NCBI RefSeq assembly: GCF_008727815.1
Contig: NZ_CP044230.1
Location: 1,906,001-1,970,000 of the forward strand
Reading direction: 5' to 3'
Source: Streptococcus sp. LPB0220
Lineage (GTDB): Bacteria; Bacillota; Bacilli; Lactobacillales; Streptococcaceae
Length of the DNA stretch: 64,000 nt
Positions 51,857 to 60,318 of this stretch are shown here, piece after piece. Made by a program: the position numbers and the translations under genes. The notes under the pieces were generated by a model that ran no database searches, had not been told where the DNA came from, and worked only from the letters and a program-made list of their open reading frames with translations. The first letter of the stretch is position 1. The number at the start of each line of letters is the position of its first letter.

Positions 51857-52534
51857 TTAAAATAGATTCAAGATTTTACCTAAGAAATAAAGCAAAAGCA
51901 AGAGATAAGATAGGGCCGCACTCATCTGATAGGTTCGGTTCATAAAGCGAGCTTCCCCTCTTACCGGAAAGACATAAGCCAACATGACCCCAGCTACTAA
52001 GCCACCGATGTGCCCCGCCATACTGATCCCTGGCATGAAGCTAAAGATCAAATTGACCACAATCAAGCTGGTATAGGACTGACTCAAGTGGCGAATATAG
52101 GGACTTTGGACAATAAAGCGCAGAGCACCAATGGTCCCAAACAGTCCAAAGAGGGCTGTAGAAGCTCCTGCTGCAATCACATCTGGCGTAAAAATAGCAA
52201 CAAAGACATTGCCCATCATGCCTGATAAGAGATAGAGAGCTAAGAAAGCCTTGGAACCAAAGAGATCTTCTGCCAAACGTCCCAAGTAATAGAGGGTGAT
52301 CATATTGAGCACAAAATGTTCTAGGCCGATATGAACAAATGTCGCTGTCACGATTCGCCATAACTGGCTAGGATCGACTTTCACAACCTCTCCAATAATA
52401 CCACCGCTATAGTAAACAGCAGCACCTGTTTGGTAGTCGCCTCCAAATCGGATAAACATGGAAAGAAAGACTGCCGTTGTGACGAGCAACAAGAGGCTGG
52501 TTACAGGATAACGACGATCAAAGAGTAACTTCAT
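51857..52534 (-). CDS. Rhomboid-family intramembrane serine protease
   Basis: 225 aa, six hydrophobic segments. The catalytic dyad is visible: Ser125 in AAGASTALFG and His175 in AGHIGGLVAG; HIGLEHFVLNM (about 68-78) is the conserved L1/TM2 region. Cleaves membrane proteins near or in the bilayer; substrate unknown. Overlaps the upstream cyclo-ligase by 17 bp, as in related streptococci, forming a two-gene operon. Confidence 0.93.
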   Translation of the reverse strand: MKLLFDRRYPVTSLLLLVTTAVFLSMFIRFGGDYQTGAAVYYSGGIIGEVVKVDPSQLWRIVTATFVHIGLEHFVLNMITLYYLGRLAEDLFGSKAFLALYLLSGMMGNVFVAIFTPDVIAAGASTALFGLFGTIGALRFIVQSPYIRHLSQSYTSLIVVNLIFSFMPGISMAGHIGGLVAGVMLAYVFPVRGEARFMNRTYQMSAALSYLLLLLYFLGKILNLF

Positions 52535-53057
52535 AGACTAGCACCTCCTGAACTGCCTGATCAAACGTATCTGGCTGGAACTCCTTCTGCTGGATGGAAT
52601 AAATCGTACTAACCGTTTTTCCAGTAAAATCTTCCAAATAACGATCATAATAGCCACCACCATAGCCAATTCGGTAGCCTTTTGACTGGAAGACCACGCC
52701 TGGTACATGGATCAGGTCAATCTCTGACTGATCCACAAGATTTCCTTTTTCATTGGGCTCCAACAAACCAAAGCGTGTCTTTTCCAAAATATCAGGATCG
52801 TATTCCACAAATTCCATTCGCCCTTGTGGGTAGGTACGGGGAACACAGACGCGTTTCCCAAATTGAAGAGCTGCTTGGATCAAGCCAGCTGTGGAAACTT
52901 CATGGTCAAAAGACAGATAGGTCGCAAGGGTCTTTGCCTCCTGAAAAGCTGGTAGCTCCAAGAGGCGCTGAGTCAGCTCTTCATCTGCTTGAGTTTTTAT
53001 AGTTTGCGGCAGTGCTTTCATAGCTGCAATGGTTTCTTTTCGTAGTGTTTTCTTCAT
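52518..53057 (-). CDS. 5-formyltetrahydrofolate cyclo-ligase
   Basis: 179 aa. Converts 5-formyl-THF to 5,10-methenyl-THF with ATP. Motifs: basic N-terminus KKTLRKETIAAMKAL, VPGVVFQSKGYRIGYGGG and YYDRYL at the C-terminal side (about 130-150), as in YgfA/MTHFS. Start ATG 53057. First gene of the operon with the rhomboid protease; the functional link is unclear. Confidence 0.93.
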   Translation of the reverse strand: MKKTLRKETIAAMKALPQTIKTQADEELTQRLLELPAFQEAKTLATYLSFDHEVSTAGLIQAALQFGKRVCVPRTYPQGRMEFVEYDPDILEKTRFGLLEPNEKGNLVDQSEIDLIHVPGVVFQSKGYRIGYGGGYYDRYLEDFTGKTVSTIYSIQQKEFQPDTFDQAVQEVLVYEVTL

Positions 53058-53130
53058 TCCCTACTCCTTTTGTCTAGCTTTTATTGTATCATTTTTTAGG
53101 AAAGATCCGAACAGTTTTTTTACAACAAAG

Positions 53131-53156
53131 AAAAAATCCAACTCCAGACGGAGTTG
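53131..53156 (-). terminator. Terminator of the deacetylase gene
   Basis: CAACTCC/GGAGTTG with a 4-nt loop, followed on the minus strand by GATTTTTTC; 10 bp beyond the stop. Confidence 0.75.
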
Positions 53157-53166
53157 AATCATTCCT

Positions 53167-54300
53167 TTATTGGTTGGCCTTCATTTTCAAAAATTTACCA
53201 ATGTTTTCCACAGCAAAGGGAAGGGCTGCTTCATTTGGGCTCATCTTCGGATGGTGCAAGGCATAAGGGGTATCAATCCCCAGCCAGAACATGACACCCG
53301 GGACTTTGCTCAAGAGAAAGCCGAAGTCTTCTCCTGTCATCGCAGGCAGAATATCAATCAGGTTCACGTCTTTCTCAGCTGTGAAAAAGTCCATGAGTTC
53401 TTTGGCCAATTCTGGTTGGTTTTCCACAGGCAGGTAGCCCCCTTGCTTGAGTTCCAGGTTCAATTTCACATCAAAGGCTGCTGCAACTCCTTCTGCAATG
53501 GCTTTGACCCGTTTTTGAGTCAAAAGATTCATCTCCATGGTCAAGGTCCGAATGGTCCCATGAAGGAAGGCTGTCTCAGCAATCACATTATTGGTTGTTC
53601 CTGCATGCATGGAACCAAAGGTCACCACAGCCCCTTCAATCGGATCGACATTTCGACTCACGACCGATTGGACTTGGGTAATAAAGTAAGAGGCTGCTAC
53701 AAGAGCGTCATTGGCCTCATGTGGAAAGGCGGCATGCCCTCCCTTTCCTGTAAAGGTGATCTTGACTTCACAGGTCCCTGCAAAAAGAGTACCCGTATTG
53801 GTCGCAATGTCCCCCACCTTCAAATCAGGGCGTACATGCAGACCATAAAATTCATCAGGGAGCCAGTCGCCAAAAGCATTGTCCTTATACATGAGCATTC
53901 CACCAGCCTCATTTTCTTCAGCTGGTTGGAATAAAAAGAGAAGGTTATTTTTGGGTTGTACTTGAACCAGTTGGTCCAAAAGCCCAAGAGCTGTCGTCAT
54001 GTGCATATCATGACCACAAGCATGCATCCGTCCTTCGTGCTTGGAGGCAAAATCAAGGCCCGTTTGTTCCACAATCGGTAAGCCATCGATATCTGTCCGC
54101 CAGCCGATCGTTTTTTCAGGCGCAGATCCATGGAGATAAACCAGGATCCCGGTCCGCCAAGTCCGTTGCTCAACAAAGTCCTTGCCCGCTGTGATCTCTG
54201 CGATTCGCTCTAAGAGGTAGGCTTGGGTTTCAAATTCTTCCAACCCAATTTCAGGGATTTGGTGCAAATCCCGTCTGATTTTGATTAAATCCAATGTCAT
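53167..54300 (-). CDS. N-acetyldiaminopimelate deacetylase (M20 family)
   Basis: 377-aa metallo-amidohydrolase. Metal-binding [10 protein letters not shown] (about 92-101), EEN in [20 protein letters not shown] for the dimer/substrate side and GEDFG near the C-terminus. The M20 family alone would fit an aminoacylase, but the upstream dapH and conserved streptococcal order point to the deacetylase step of the acetyl branch of diaminopimelate/lysine synthesis, needed for peptidoglycan. dapH lies 336 bp upstream with a repeat element between. Confidence 0.88.
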   Translation of the reverse strand: MTLDLIKIRRDLHQIPEIGLEEFETQAYLLERIAEITAGKDFVEQRTWRTGILVYLHGSAPEKTIGWRTDIDGLPIVEQTGLDFASKHEGRMHACGHDMHMTTALGLLDQLVQVQPKNNLLFLFQPAEENEAGGMLMYKDNAFGDWLPDEFYGLHVRPDLKVGDIATNTGTLFAGTCEVKITFTGKGGHAAFPHEANDALVAASYFITQVQSVVSRNVDPIEGAVVTFGSMHAGTTNNVIAETAFLHGTIRTLTMEMNLLTQKRVKAIAEGVAAAFDVKLNLELKQGGYLPVENQPELAKELMDFFTAEKDVNLIDILPAMTGEDFGFLLSKVPGVMFWLGIDTPYALHHPKMSPNEAALPFAVENIGKFLKMKANQ

Positions 54301-54324
54301 AGTTGTCTTCTTTCTATTAGAATA

Positions 54325-54345
54325 GAGGCCTTGCGGCCTCTTAGA
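54325..54345 (-). terminator. Small hairpin before the deacetylase gene
   Basis: AGAGGCC/GGCCTCT, loop GCA/TGC-type, followed on the minus strand by ATTCTAAT; weak U run. It could stop part of the dapH transcript. Confidence 0.4.
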
Positions 54346-54369
54346 TTAAATACCAAATTTTCTTTCGAG

Positions 54370-54501
54370 ACTTTCCTTAGGTGAGTACGGACGTCAGCGA
54401 ACTTCTAAGAAGTTCCATGACTAATTTTTGAGCCTACAGTCTCAAAAATTCCGAACGCCTGAAGCTACTCAGCTGCAGGCGTTTTTATCACAGCGGAAAG
54501 T
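54370..54501. repeat. Intergenic repeat, family 2, copy 2 (132 bp, inverted)
   Basis: Reverse orientation to 25551-25846: begins ACTTTCCTTAGGTGAGTAC, contains GTCAGCGAACTTCTAAGAAG, and ends CACAGCGGAAAGT. A hairpin CGCCTG.AGC/GCT.CAGGCG lies inside. The middle section differs from copy 1. It fills most of the dapH-deacetylase gap; the remaining bases (54502-54636) show nothing I can name. Confidence 0.75.
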
Positions 54502-54636
54502 CTCCTTTTTACGCTCAATTGGCTCGTAAAACATGCAATTATTTCAATGTTGTTTCTAAGATTATTCGGTTATCACGCAGTAAAAAATAGTTCACTTAAA
54601 TGATTAGAAGTCCGGTTTTTATCTATTTATTCCTTA

Positions 54637-55335
54637 TTACAAATTACGCAAGGCGTCTTCTAGTGCTGTTTTTTGTTGTGTTTTTTCATCGATTTCCTTG
54701 ATGATGCGAGCTGGGACACCAGCTACAACCACATTTTCAGGGACATCTTGAGTAACGATAGCTCCAGCGGCAACGACGGATCCGTTCCCTACTTGAACCC
54801 CTTCAATCACAACTGCATTGGCACCGACCAAGACATTGTCACCGATCCGAACAGGCTCAGCAGAAGCTGGCTCAATGACACCCGCAAGAACGGCACCTGC
54901 ACCGATGTGGCTGTTTTTACCAACTGTTGCACGACCACCAAGGATAGCCCCCATATCAATCATAGTTCCTGCACCGATTTCAGCACCGATATTGATGACA
55001 GCCCCCATCATCACGACAGCATTGTCTTCGATGGTCACTTGGTCACGGATGATAGCGCCTGGTTCGATACGCGCATTTAGATAGCGCTTATCAAGCAAGG
55101 GAACAGCTGAATTACGGCCATCTTGTTCGACCACATAATCCTTGTTCTCTGTCAAGTTGGCAAGAAGGGGCTCGATATCTTTCCAGTCACCGAACAACAC
55201 ATTACCTAGTTTTGTGACAGAAGCTGGAACAGCTGTTGCCAATTCCCCTTCAAAGGTAACTTTCACATTTGTTTTCTTTTCTGCATTTCCGATAAAAGCG
55301 ATAATTTCTTGAGCAGACATTTTTTGTGCTGTCAT
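54637..55335 (-). CDS. dapH: Tetrahydrodipicolinate N-acetyltransferase
   Basis: 232 aa. Acetylates tetrahydrodipicolinate in the acetyl branch of lysine/DAP synthesis. N-terminal domain ~1-80, then a left-handed beta-helix of hexapeptide repeats ([39 protein letters not shown]). The start is ATG 55335 ([10 protein letters not shown]), the usual length; MENL upstream adds four codons. Extended -10 promoter at 55371-55397. Confidence 0.95.
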   Translation of the reverse strand: MTAQKMSAQEIIAFIGNAEKKTNVKVTFEGELATAVPASVTKLGNVLFGDWKDIEPLLANLTENKDYVVEQDGRNSAVPLLDKRYLNARIEPGAIIRDQVTIEDNAVVMMGAVINIGAEIGAGTMIDMGAILGGRATVGKNSHIGAGAVLAGVIEPASAEPVRIGDNVLVGANAVVIEGVQVGNGSVVAAGAIVTQDVPENVVVAGVPARIIKEIDEKTQQKTALEDALRNL

Positions 55336-55370
55336 AAGATTCTCCATTCATTTCAATTAAAGGTATCCAT

Positions 55371-55397
55371 ATTATACCACAATCCAAGTAAGATGAA
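55371..55397 (-). promoter_or_regulatory. dapH promoter (extended -10)
   Basis: TGTGGTATAAT on the minus strand with a poor -35 (TTCATC at 15 bp). It has the same TGTGG-TATAAT core as the gltX promoter. Confidence 0.5.
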
Positions 55398-55400
55398 CAC

Positions 55401-56642
55401 CTAAGGCGACGTGGTTGTAGCCGAATCCTCCAGGCCTGTTATTTCACTGATGGTGCGATTGCTTCCAAAGTGAATCGTAACTAAACGCGCATCAGAAAGT
55501 TTATAGTGAAAGGTTAAAAAAGACTCTGAACTCATCATACTCGACCAAGAAACACGGCTAGGAATTCCTACGGTATTCACAAGCTCTGCATAGCTGGTTC
55601 CTATTTTAATATTGGCAAAATCCTCTCTGTTCAAACTGCCATTTTTATTGGCTAATCGCTCACTGTTTAAGTTCTCAAAATTAAGAGAAGATAGACGGCT
55701 ACTAATCATATTTGAAAGCAAAACAGATACAGAAGAAGGGGATCCTTCAGCCTCATAATCCAAGCTTGTCATGAAAGGACTGACACCACCTTCTTGGTAG
55801 GTTTCTTCCCCACTACTAGCCTTGCCCAGTACAGCTACCACATCCTGCGGAGACAGATAAGATGAAGAGGTACGGCCTTGATCCCCCTCACTTAAACCAG
55901 GAATCAGGGAAATCGCCTTCTCATAGGTCACTTGAAACTGAAATTCCCCCTCCGGAGCAATCAAGGTACTCGTACCACTCTTCAAGGTTTCCTTTCTGGT
56001 TCCATAAGACCGGCCAGTGCTTCCGTATTCACTAGTAGTAGAAGAAGGATGTTCCTCACTATGGATACCTCCTGAAGCTAGATAGGCAAATAATCCCAGC
56101 ATGGCCAATAATCCAAAAAAGGCTGCCAGCGAAGACCCTCCACTATTAGAGGAAGGAGAGTAGGTTTTCGCCCAATCCGATTGGGAGTCTAGTACCGTTT
56201 GTCTTGGTTCTGAATGCCTGCCTCCCCCTATTGAAGCCAGTTCAGCTTCTGAAATCAAGCGGCTCCCACCCTGGTGCTCTACTTTTTTCTCAGCTGAAGG
56301 AGACTGCCCTATTGTATCTTGTGCTGGTGTTTCTGACCTTGCTTCTTCTGTTAGTGGTGTAGCAAGAACGACCTGAGCTGATTCGTCTTCAGGTGTAGCA
56401 AATGAGCCTTCCTTTGGATCATACGATTCCTTCTTCACACCAATCGCTGGTTCGTCTTTTCGTTCCTCTTCTTGTTTCACCTCTTCCTGAAAAGCAGGGA
56501 CTTCTACCACTTCTGGCTCTTTTGTGAGCGTATCTTCTAGCTTCTCAGGACTTCCTTTTTCTAAGGGTGCTTCTTTCGGCTGGCCTTTCGAAAACCGACT
56601 CTGGTGCTCATTTCGTAGATGCGACCAGTCTTTATTTCCCAT
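55401..56642 (-). CDS. Paralogue 1 of a two-module membrane protein family, 413 aa
   Basis: Not a family I can name. A long acidic cytoplasmic-type N-terminus (1-120) ends in the motif HQGGSRLISEAELASIG (123-139), also found in paralogue 2. One TM segment (~171-190), then two extracellular modules. The first (about 220-315) contains EFQFQVTYEKAISLIPG and PQDVVAVLGKASSGE. The second (about 330-410) contains NKNGSLNREDFANIKIG and SYAELVNTVGIPSRVSW. The second resembles the SmpA/OmlA-BLIP pattern (small domain, K-x-G-x-x-Y ... G-x-P). The tail is IHFGSNRTISEIT. Same orientation as paralogues 2-4. Confidence 0.7.
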   Translation of the reverse strand: MGNKDWSHLRNEHQSRFSKGQPKEAPLEKGSPEKLEDTLTKEPEVVEVPAFQEEVKQEEERKDEPAIGVKKESYDPKEGSFATPEDESAQVVLATPLTEEARSETPAQDTIGQSPSAEKKVEHQGGSRLISEAELASIGGGRHSEPRQTVLDSQSDWAKTYSPSSNSGGSSLAAFFGLLAMLGLFAYLASGGIHSEEHPSSTTSEYGSTGRSYGTRKETLKSGTSTLIAPEGEFQFQVTYEKAISLIPGLSEGDQGRTSSSYLSPQDVVAVLGKASSGEETYQEGGVSPFMTSLDYEAEGSPSSVSVLLSNMISSRLSSLNFENLNSERLANKNGSLNREDFANIKIGTSYAELVNTVGIPSRVSWSSMMSSESFLTFHYKLSDARLVTIHFGSNRTISEITGLEDSATTTSP

Positions 56643-56681
56643 TGTCCTCTCCTTTTATTTAAAATGCTTCGGCTGATTTTT

Positions 56682-57587
56682 TTACTGTGCTGTAGATGTA
56701 GAGGAAGCTGGTGTGGTCGCTACCTCTTTCGATTTGATATCCTTGATGGTTTGCCGGCTATCAAAATGGATTTGAACCGTTTGAGAATCCGATAATCGAT
56801 AGGTAAAGGAAGGCGCTTCCCCGTAACCTAAAAGCCCAGATACATATATTTCATCCGGAATCCCTACCGTATTGAGTAGGTCCAAATAAGGCATTCCGAC
56901 CTTGATAGTGGCAAAATCGTCCTTCGTCAAGCTCCCATTCTTATTCGCAAATCGGTCACTTTTTAAGTGTTTCAAACTTAAAAGAGAGATCCTGTAAAAG
57001 GCACCTGTTTTTTCAAGAAGAACCTTCCCATCTGCATCCTTTGATTGGTAATCTAATGTCAGCAAAAAGGGACTGGAACTGCTATCACTATACGTTGCTT
57101 CCCCACTCCTCGCTTTACCTAATGCTGCAACGACATCTTGTGGGTCTACCGTCCCAAAAGAGGTCTTTTTTTCTTCCACTGCAAAATTAGGAATGAGAGA
57201 CATGGCCTTTTCATAGGTTGGCTGAAATTGAAATTCATTAGCTGAGGCGATATAAGAACTATTTTCACTGGTCAGATATTCCGTTCTGATACCATCACGT
57301 GATAAACCATTGATCCCCTCACTCGAAGAAGATGAAGAAGAGCTTTTATTAACTTCGTTTTGAAGCACAAACACAAAAGCCATTAACAAGGCGAACCACC
57401 CAAAAAATCGCAAAAGCGAACCAATCCCCTCTTTTGAGGAAGAAGGGGAAGACGCCATCGTATCTGAATGGCTTCTAGTATCCTGATGATTGTCCATCCC
57501 TATTGAAGCAAGGTCAGCCTCTGAAATCAAGCGGCTCCCACCCTGGTGAGAGGAAGCTGCCTTGATGTCTGTCCGTTGATCGTCCAA
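56682..57587 (-). CDS. Paralogue 2 of the two-module membrane protein family, 301 aa
   Basis: Short N-terminus with HQGGSRLISEADLASIG (14-30), TM ~57-76, a serine-rich spacer, then two modules: EFQFQPTYEKAMSLIP / DPQDVVAALGKARSGE, and NKNGSLTKDDFATIKVGMP / LDLLNTVGIPDEI. These match paralogue 1 almost word for word, so the two are recent duplicates, with paralogue 1 carrying an extra N-terminal domain. 40 bp upstream of paralogue 1 in the same direction; likely one operon with paralogues 3 and 4. Confidence 0.7.
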   Translation of the reverse strand: MDDQRTDIKAASSHQGGSRLISEADLASIGMDNHQDTRSHSDTMASSPSSSKEGIGSLLRFFGWFALLMAFVFVLQNEVNKSSSSSSSSEGINGLSRDGIRTEYLTSENSSYIASANEFQFQPTYEKAMSLIPNFAVEEKKTSFGTVDPQDVVAALGKARSGEATYSDSSSSPFLLTLDYQSKDADGKVLLEKTGAFYRISLLSLKHLKSDRFANKNGSLTKDDFATIKVGMPYLDLLNTVGIPDEIYVSGLLGYGEAPSFTYRLSDSQTVQIHFDSRQTIKDIKSKEVATTPASSTSTAQ

Positions 57588-57601
57588 TGATGTCTCCTTT
57601 C

Positions 57602-58300
57602 TTATACCAACACCAATTTCTTGGCTTTTTTCTTGAATTCCATCACCACTTCTGGCTGTCCTGGTAGCTGGTAAGTCGCGCGATAGCCCATTCCGCCATC
57701 TGGCATTTCCCCCCAGACCAATCGTTGGGGATTTCCTAGTTTCTTAATGAGCTGGGCGAATTCTGTACCTTTTTTCTCTTTTTCAGTAGTGATTTCTTTC
57801 TCACTGTTTGTCTTCTCTTTTACATCCAACAAATTCGTCGCATCCACCATTGTCAAGCGATACCCCTGGTCTTTTTCCTGTTCAAACCACAAGGTTACAC
57901 TTTTCTTGCCCTGATCGGTTTGCTTAGCCGCATAGGTTAAGACGAGAACCGTTTTATCCCCTTGGGCTGTCTTAGTGTAGCGAACTTTTTGAGCTTTTCC
58001 CCATTCCGTCACAACTGTTTCCAAGCGGGTTCCTGGTTGCTGACTCTGCTTAAGACGAACTTTCAAATTTGCCACAGCTTCGATGGTCCATTTAAACTGT
58101 TTGATTTCTTGTTCCTTGCTGACCAAATTCTTGTAATCCTTTGGCTGGAAATGAGTCAGGGTTTGGTCCTCCTTGGTATCGGTTCCTTGCTCTTGCACCT
58201 GGATGCTTGCAATCGCAAGTAACACTCCTAAAACAAAACACAAAAACGGCAGCAAGAGTTCTTTTCGATTCTTTTTCATCCACTCGATCATCTGCTTCAC
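57602..58300 (-). CDS. Paralogue 3 of the two-module membrane protein family, 232 aa
   Basis: Basic N-terminus, TM ~12-33 (LLLPFLCFVLGVLLAIASI), and two diverged modules. The first is IKQFKWTIEAVANL..GTRLETVVTEWGKAQKV with VTLWFEQEKDQGYRLT. The second is GTEFAQLIKKLGNPQRLVW ending in VVMEFKKKAKKLVLV. Recognised as a family member by the order 'F-W ... G-K-A' then 'G-N-P' and by TM topology. It lies 15 bp upstream of paralogue 2 (in the same direction) and overlaps paralogue 4 by 4 bp. Confidence 0.65.
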   Translation of the reverse strand: MKQMIEWMKKNRKELLLPFLCFVLGVLLAIASIQVQEQGTDTKEDQTLTHFQPKDYKNLVSKEQEIKQFKWTIEAVANLKVRLKQSQQPGTRLETVVTEWGKAQKVRYTKTAQGDKTVLVLTYAAKQTDQGKKSVTLWFEQEKDQGYRLTMVDATNLLDVKEKTNSEKEITTEKEKKGTEFAQLIKKLGNPQRLVWGEMPDGGMGYRATYQLPGQPEVVMEFKKKAKKLVLV

Positions 58301-59004
58301 CCCTTCTTCGCCAAACGATATTGACCACTCTGGTCACGTTCAAAGGTTAAAGAGACCAGTCCATCTGTCACCTGATAAGACAGGGCTAGGACTTGCTTGT
58401 CCTTTGCAGAGGTCAAACTAAGAGAATTGGGAAGACCTGATTTTTTCAAGACATCTTCTACTGCTGTCCCCTTTTCCTTTTTTCCATCTAGCGTCTGATA
58501 GCCTGTAAAATCTGCCAGTTTTAAGTTCTTTTTGCTCTGATAGTGAGCCGATTGGGGCGCAAAGCCTTGAATCGAGCTCAAATAAAAAGTATCATCCTGC
58601 TTTTGAAATTCTATGGTATAAGGATGAATCCCCTGCACAGGAGTCCCATAGCCTAGCTGGACTTGCGCTCCAAAACTCGTATCTTCTTGTGTAAAACTCG
58701 CTGCTTTTCCAATTTTTTTGACGAATGCAGATAAAGTCACCCAATTTTTTTGTGTCTTTCCTTCTCCCCTTGCAAGGTCCAATGACAACAAGTCTTCTAA
58801 AGCCGGCTCTTTGGAAGAAGACGCAACAAATTGCTGGCTGTCTTCTTGCATGCGAGACAAACTCAACAAGCGATCTTTGGGCAAGGTTTTCACTGGATGA
58901 ATCATAAACACCAAGCAAACACCAACCATAAAAGCCAGCAAAGCACTTGCAGCTTTTTGGAGGATCCGCTTATGATGTTCTATCCACTGTTTCAATTCTT
59001 CCAT
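58297..59004 (-). CDS. Paralogue 4 of the two-module membrane protein family, 235 aa
   Basis: TM ~15-37 (ALLAFMVGVCLVFMI). First module with NWVTLSAFVKKIGKAASF and YTIEFQKQDDTFYLSSI; second with GTAVEDVLKKSGLPNSLSL and LVSLTFERDQSGQYRLA. Module endings (F-x-x-x-x-x-G-x-Y-x-L) match those of paralogues 5-7. Stop overlaps the start of paralogue 3 (ATGA), so the two are coupled. Its 5' side is separated from paralogue 5 by a terminator. Confidence 0.65.
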   Translation of the reverse strand: MEELKQWIEHHKRILQKAASALLAFMVGVCLVFMIHPVKTLPKDRLLSLSRMQEDSQQFVASSSKEPALEDLLSLDLARGEGKTQKNWVTLSAFVKKIGKAASFTQEDTSFGAQVQLGYGTPVQGIHPYTIEFQKQDDTFYLSSIQGFAPQSAHYQSKKNLKLADFTGYQTLDGKKEKGTAVEDVLKKSGLPNSLSLTSAKDKQVLALSYQVTDGLVSLTFERDQSGQYRLAKKG

Positions 59005-59076
59005 CCTTCATGCTCTTTCTATTCAAACTCTTTCTATTGTATAGAAAATTAGCGTATTTGTCTCGTCTTATCCCAA

Positions 59077-59098
59077 AAAAGAGGCGCTTGCCTCTTTC
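59077..59098 (-). terminator. Terminator after paralogue 5
   Basis: Stem AAAGAGGC/GCCTCTTT, loop GCTT, followed on the minus strand by TTTTTTG; 13 bp beyond the stop at 59112. Confidence 0.8.
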
Positions 59099-59111
59099 TT
59101 GTCTGATCCTT

Positions 59112-60200
59112 TTAGTAGCTGTCTTTACTGCTCAAGAGAAAATCTCCATTTTCTTGGCGAATAAAGGTCAAATCCACGTAGTCCCCATTTTTCTTTTGGA
59201 AGTCCATGACCAATTCTATCTCGTCTGAATCATCAGATGAACTCACCGTCAGATTGACTGCATCACCGTATTTTTCTAAAAGCTCTTTGTAAGAGGTTCC
59301 TCCAGCACCGGTCTCACTATTTCCAACTTTGAATCCATCTGCAAAGTTGTCCTCAACCGTAAGATTTTTCCCAAATTGATTAAATTCAAATTTGACAAGC
59401 TGGAATTCTTTCCCTTTCTTAGAGTAAGTCGCTTTGACCTCTTTATTATAAGAGTTATCATCCCAAAATAATTTCAATTCTCCACTTTCAAATTGAACGG
59501 AGCTAGCTTTCCCATAAGCTTCAATCATTTCCTCAGGAGTCTCCCCAGCATCACTTCCTGTTAAAAACTGAAGTTGCTCGATATCAGACTGTTTCCAGCT
59601 AAAATCAACTTCCGCGTCTTCTGCGGTCAATTGATCCAAATCGATATTGGAAGACGAACCAGACTGGTTACCTGACCAAGAAGTCTGCTTTCTAGATGAT
59701 GACGTGCTAGGGCTAGCATGACCAATCAAATAGCCACTGACTCCACCGATAAGAAGCCCAACTAAAATCCCAAGGGCAAAACGAATCGCCTTCTTGTCCG
59801 CAGTATCCATCGGTCTTCCAACAGGAGAAAGAGGAGCTTGTGGAATAGGTGTCTCAGGAACAGGCACTGTTTGCGGACCAATTGGTTCAGCTGCCATATT
59901 TTGAGGAGCTTGAGGTGCAGGTTGGAATGGAGGAGTCGGTTGGGGAGCAGCAACTACATCCGGATGTTCTCCAACAGTTGCTTCATCCACCTTTGGAAGC
60001 TCCACCGTTTCTGAAATAACTGGCTCGTTTTCCTCTTCTTTCATTGCTTCCGTCTCCGTCACTGAAAGGCCACTAGCTTCTGGAACGACCAAGTCTTCGG
60101 CTTCTTCTTTTGGGACAAAGGCTGGCGCAGCCACATCAAATTGAGGCGCACCCTCTACGGGAGTATGTTTCATAAATTGTTCTTGATCTTTCTCGGACAT
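59112..60200 (-). CDS. Paralogue 5 of the two-module membrane protein family, 362 aa
   Basis: Acidic/proline-rich N-terminus (1-135), TM ~139-161 (ALGILVGLLIGGVSGYLIG), serine linker, then two modules. Module one: DFSWKQSDIEQLQFLTG, TPEEMIEAYGKASSVQF, LKLFWDDNSY. Module two: KVGNSETGAGGTSYKELLEKYG and YVDLTFIRQENGDFLLSS. The TM ending GGVSGY-IG is shared with paralogue 7. Single gene: terminator after it, and the polyserine LPKTG gene before it. Function unknown; extracellular sensing or ligand binding is a guess. Confidence 0.7.
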   Translation of the reverse strand: MSEKDQEQFMKHTPVEGAPQFDVAAPAFVPKEEAEDLVVPEASGLSVTETEAMKEEENEPVISETVELPKVDEATVGEHPDVVAAPQPTPPFQPAPQAPQNMAAEPIGPQTVPVPETPIPQAPLSPVGRPMDTADKKAIRFALGILVGLLIGGVSGYLIGHASPSTSSSRKQTSWSGNQSGSSSNIDLDQLTAEDAEVDFSWKQSDIEQLQFLTGSDAGETPEEMIEAYGKASSVQFESGELKLFWDDNSYNKEVKATYSKKGKEFQLVKFEFNQFGKNLTVEDNFADGFKVGNSETGAGGTSYKELLEKYGDAVNLTVSSSDDSDEIELVMDFQKKNGDYVDLTFIRQENGDFLLSSKDSY

Positions 60201-60276
60201 TTCGAATTCTCCTTTTTATTCTTCTCTTCTACTATAACATAAAACCAAGCAAGGACCAACTCCTGTCTGGATGGAC

Positions 60277-60307
60277 TAAAAAAGATCGGAGAGATATCCG
60301 ACCTTTT
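60277..60307 (-). terminator. Terminator of the polyserine LPKTG gene
   Basis: AAAAGGTCGGAT / TCCGATCTTTT stem with a 5-nt loop, then TTTAG on the minus strand; 12 bp beyond the stop. Confidence 0.75.
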
Positions 60308-60318
60308 AGATGCTTATC

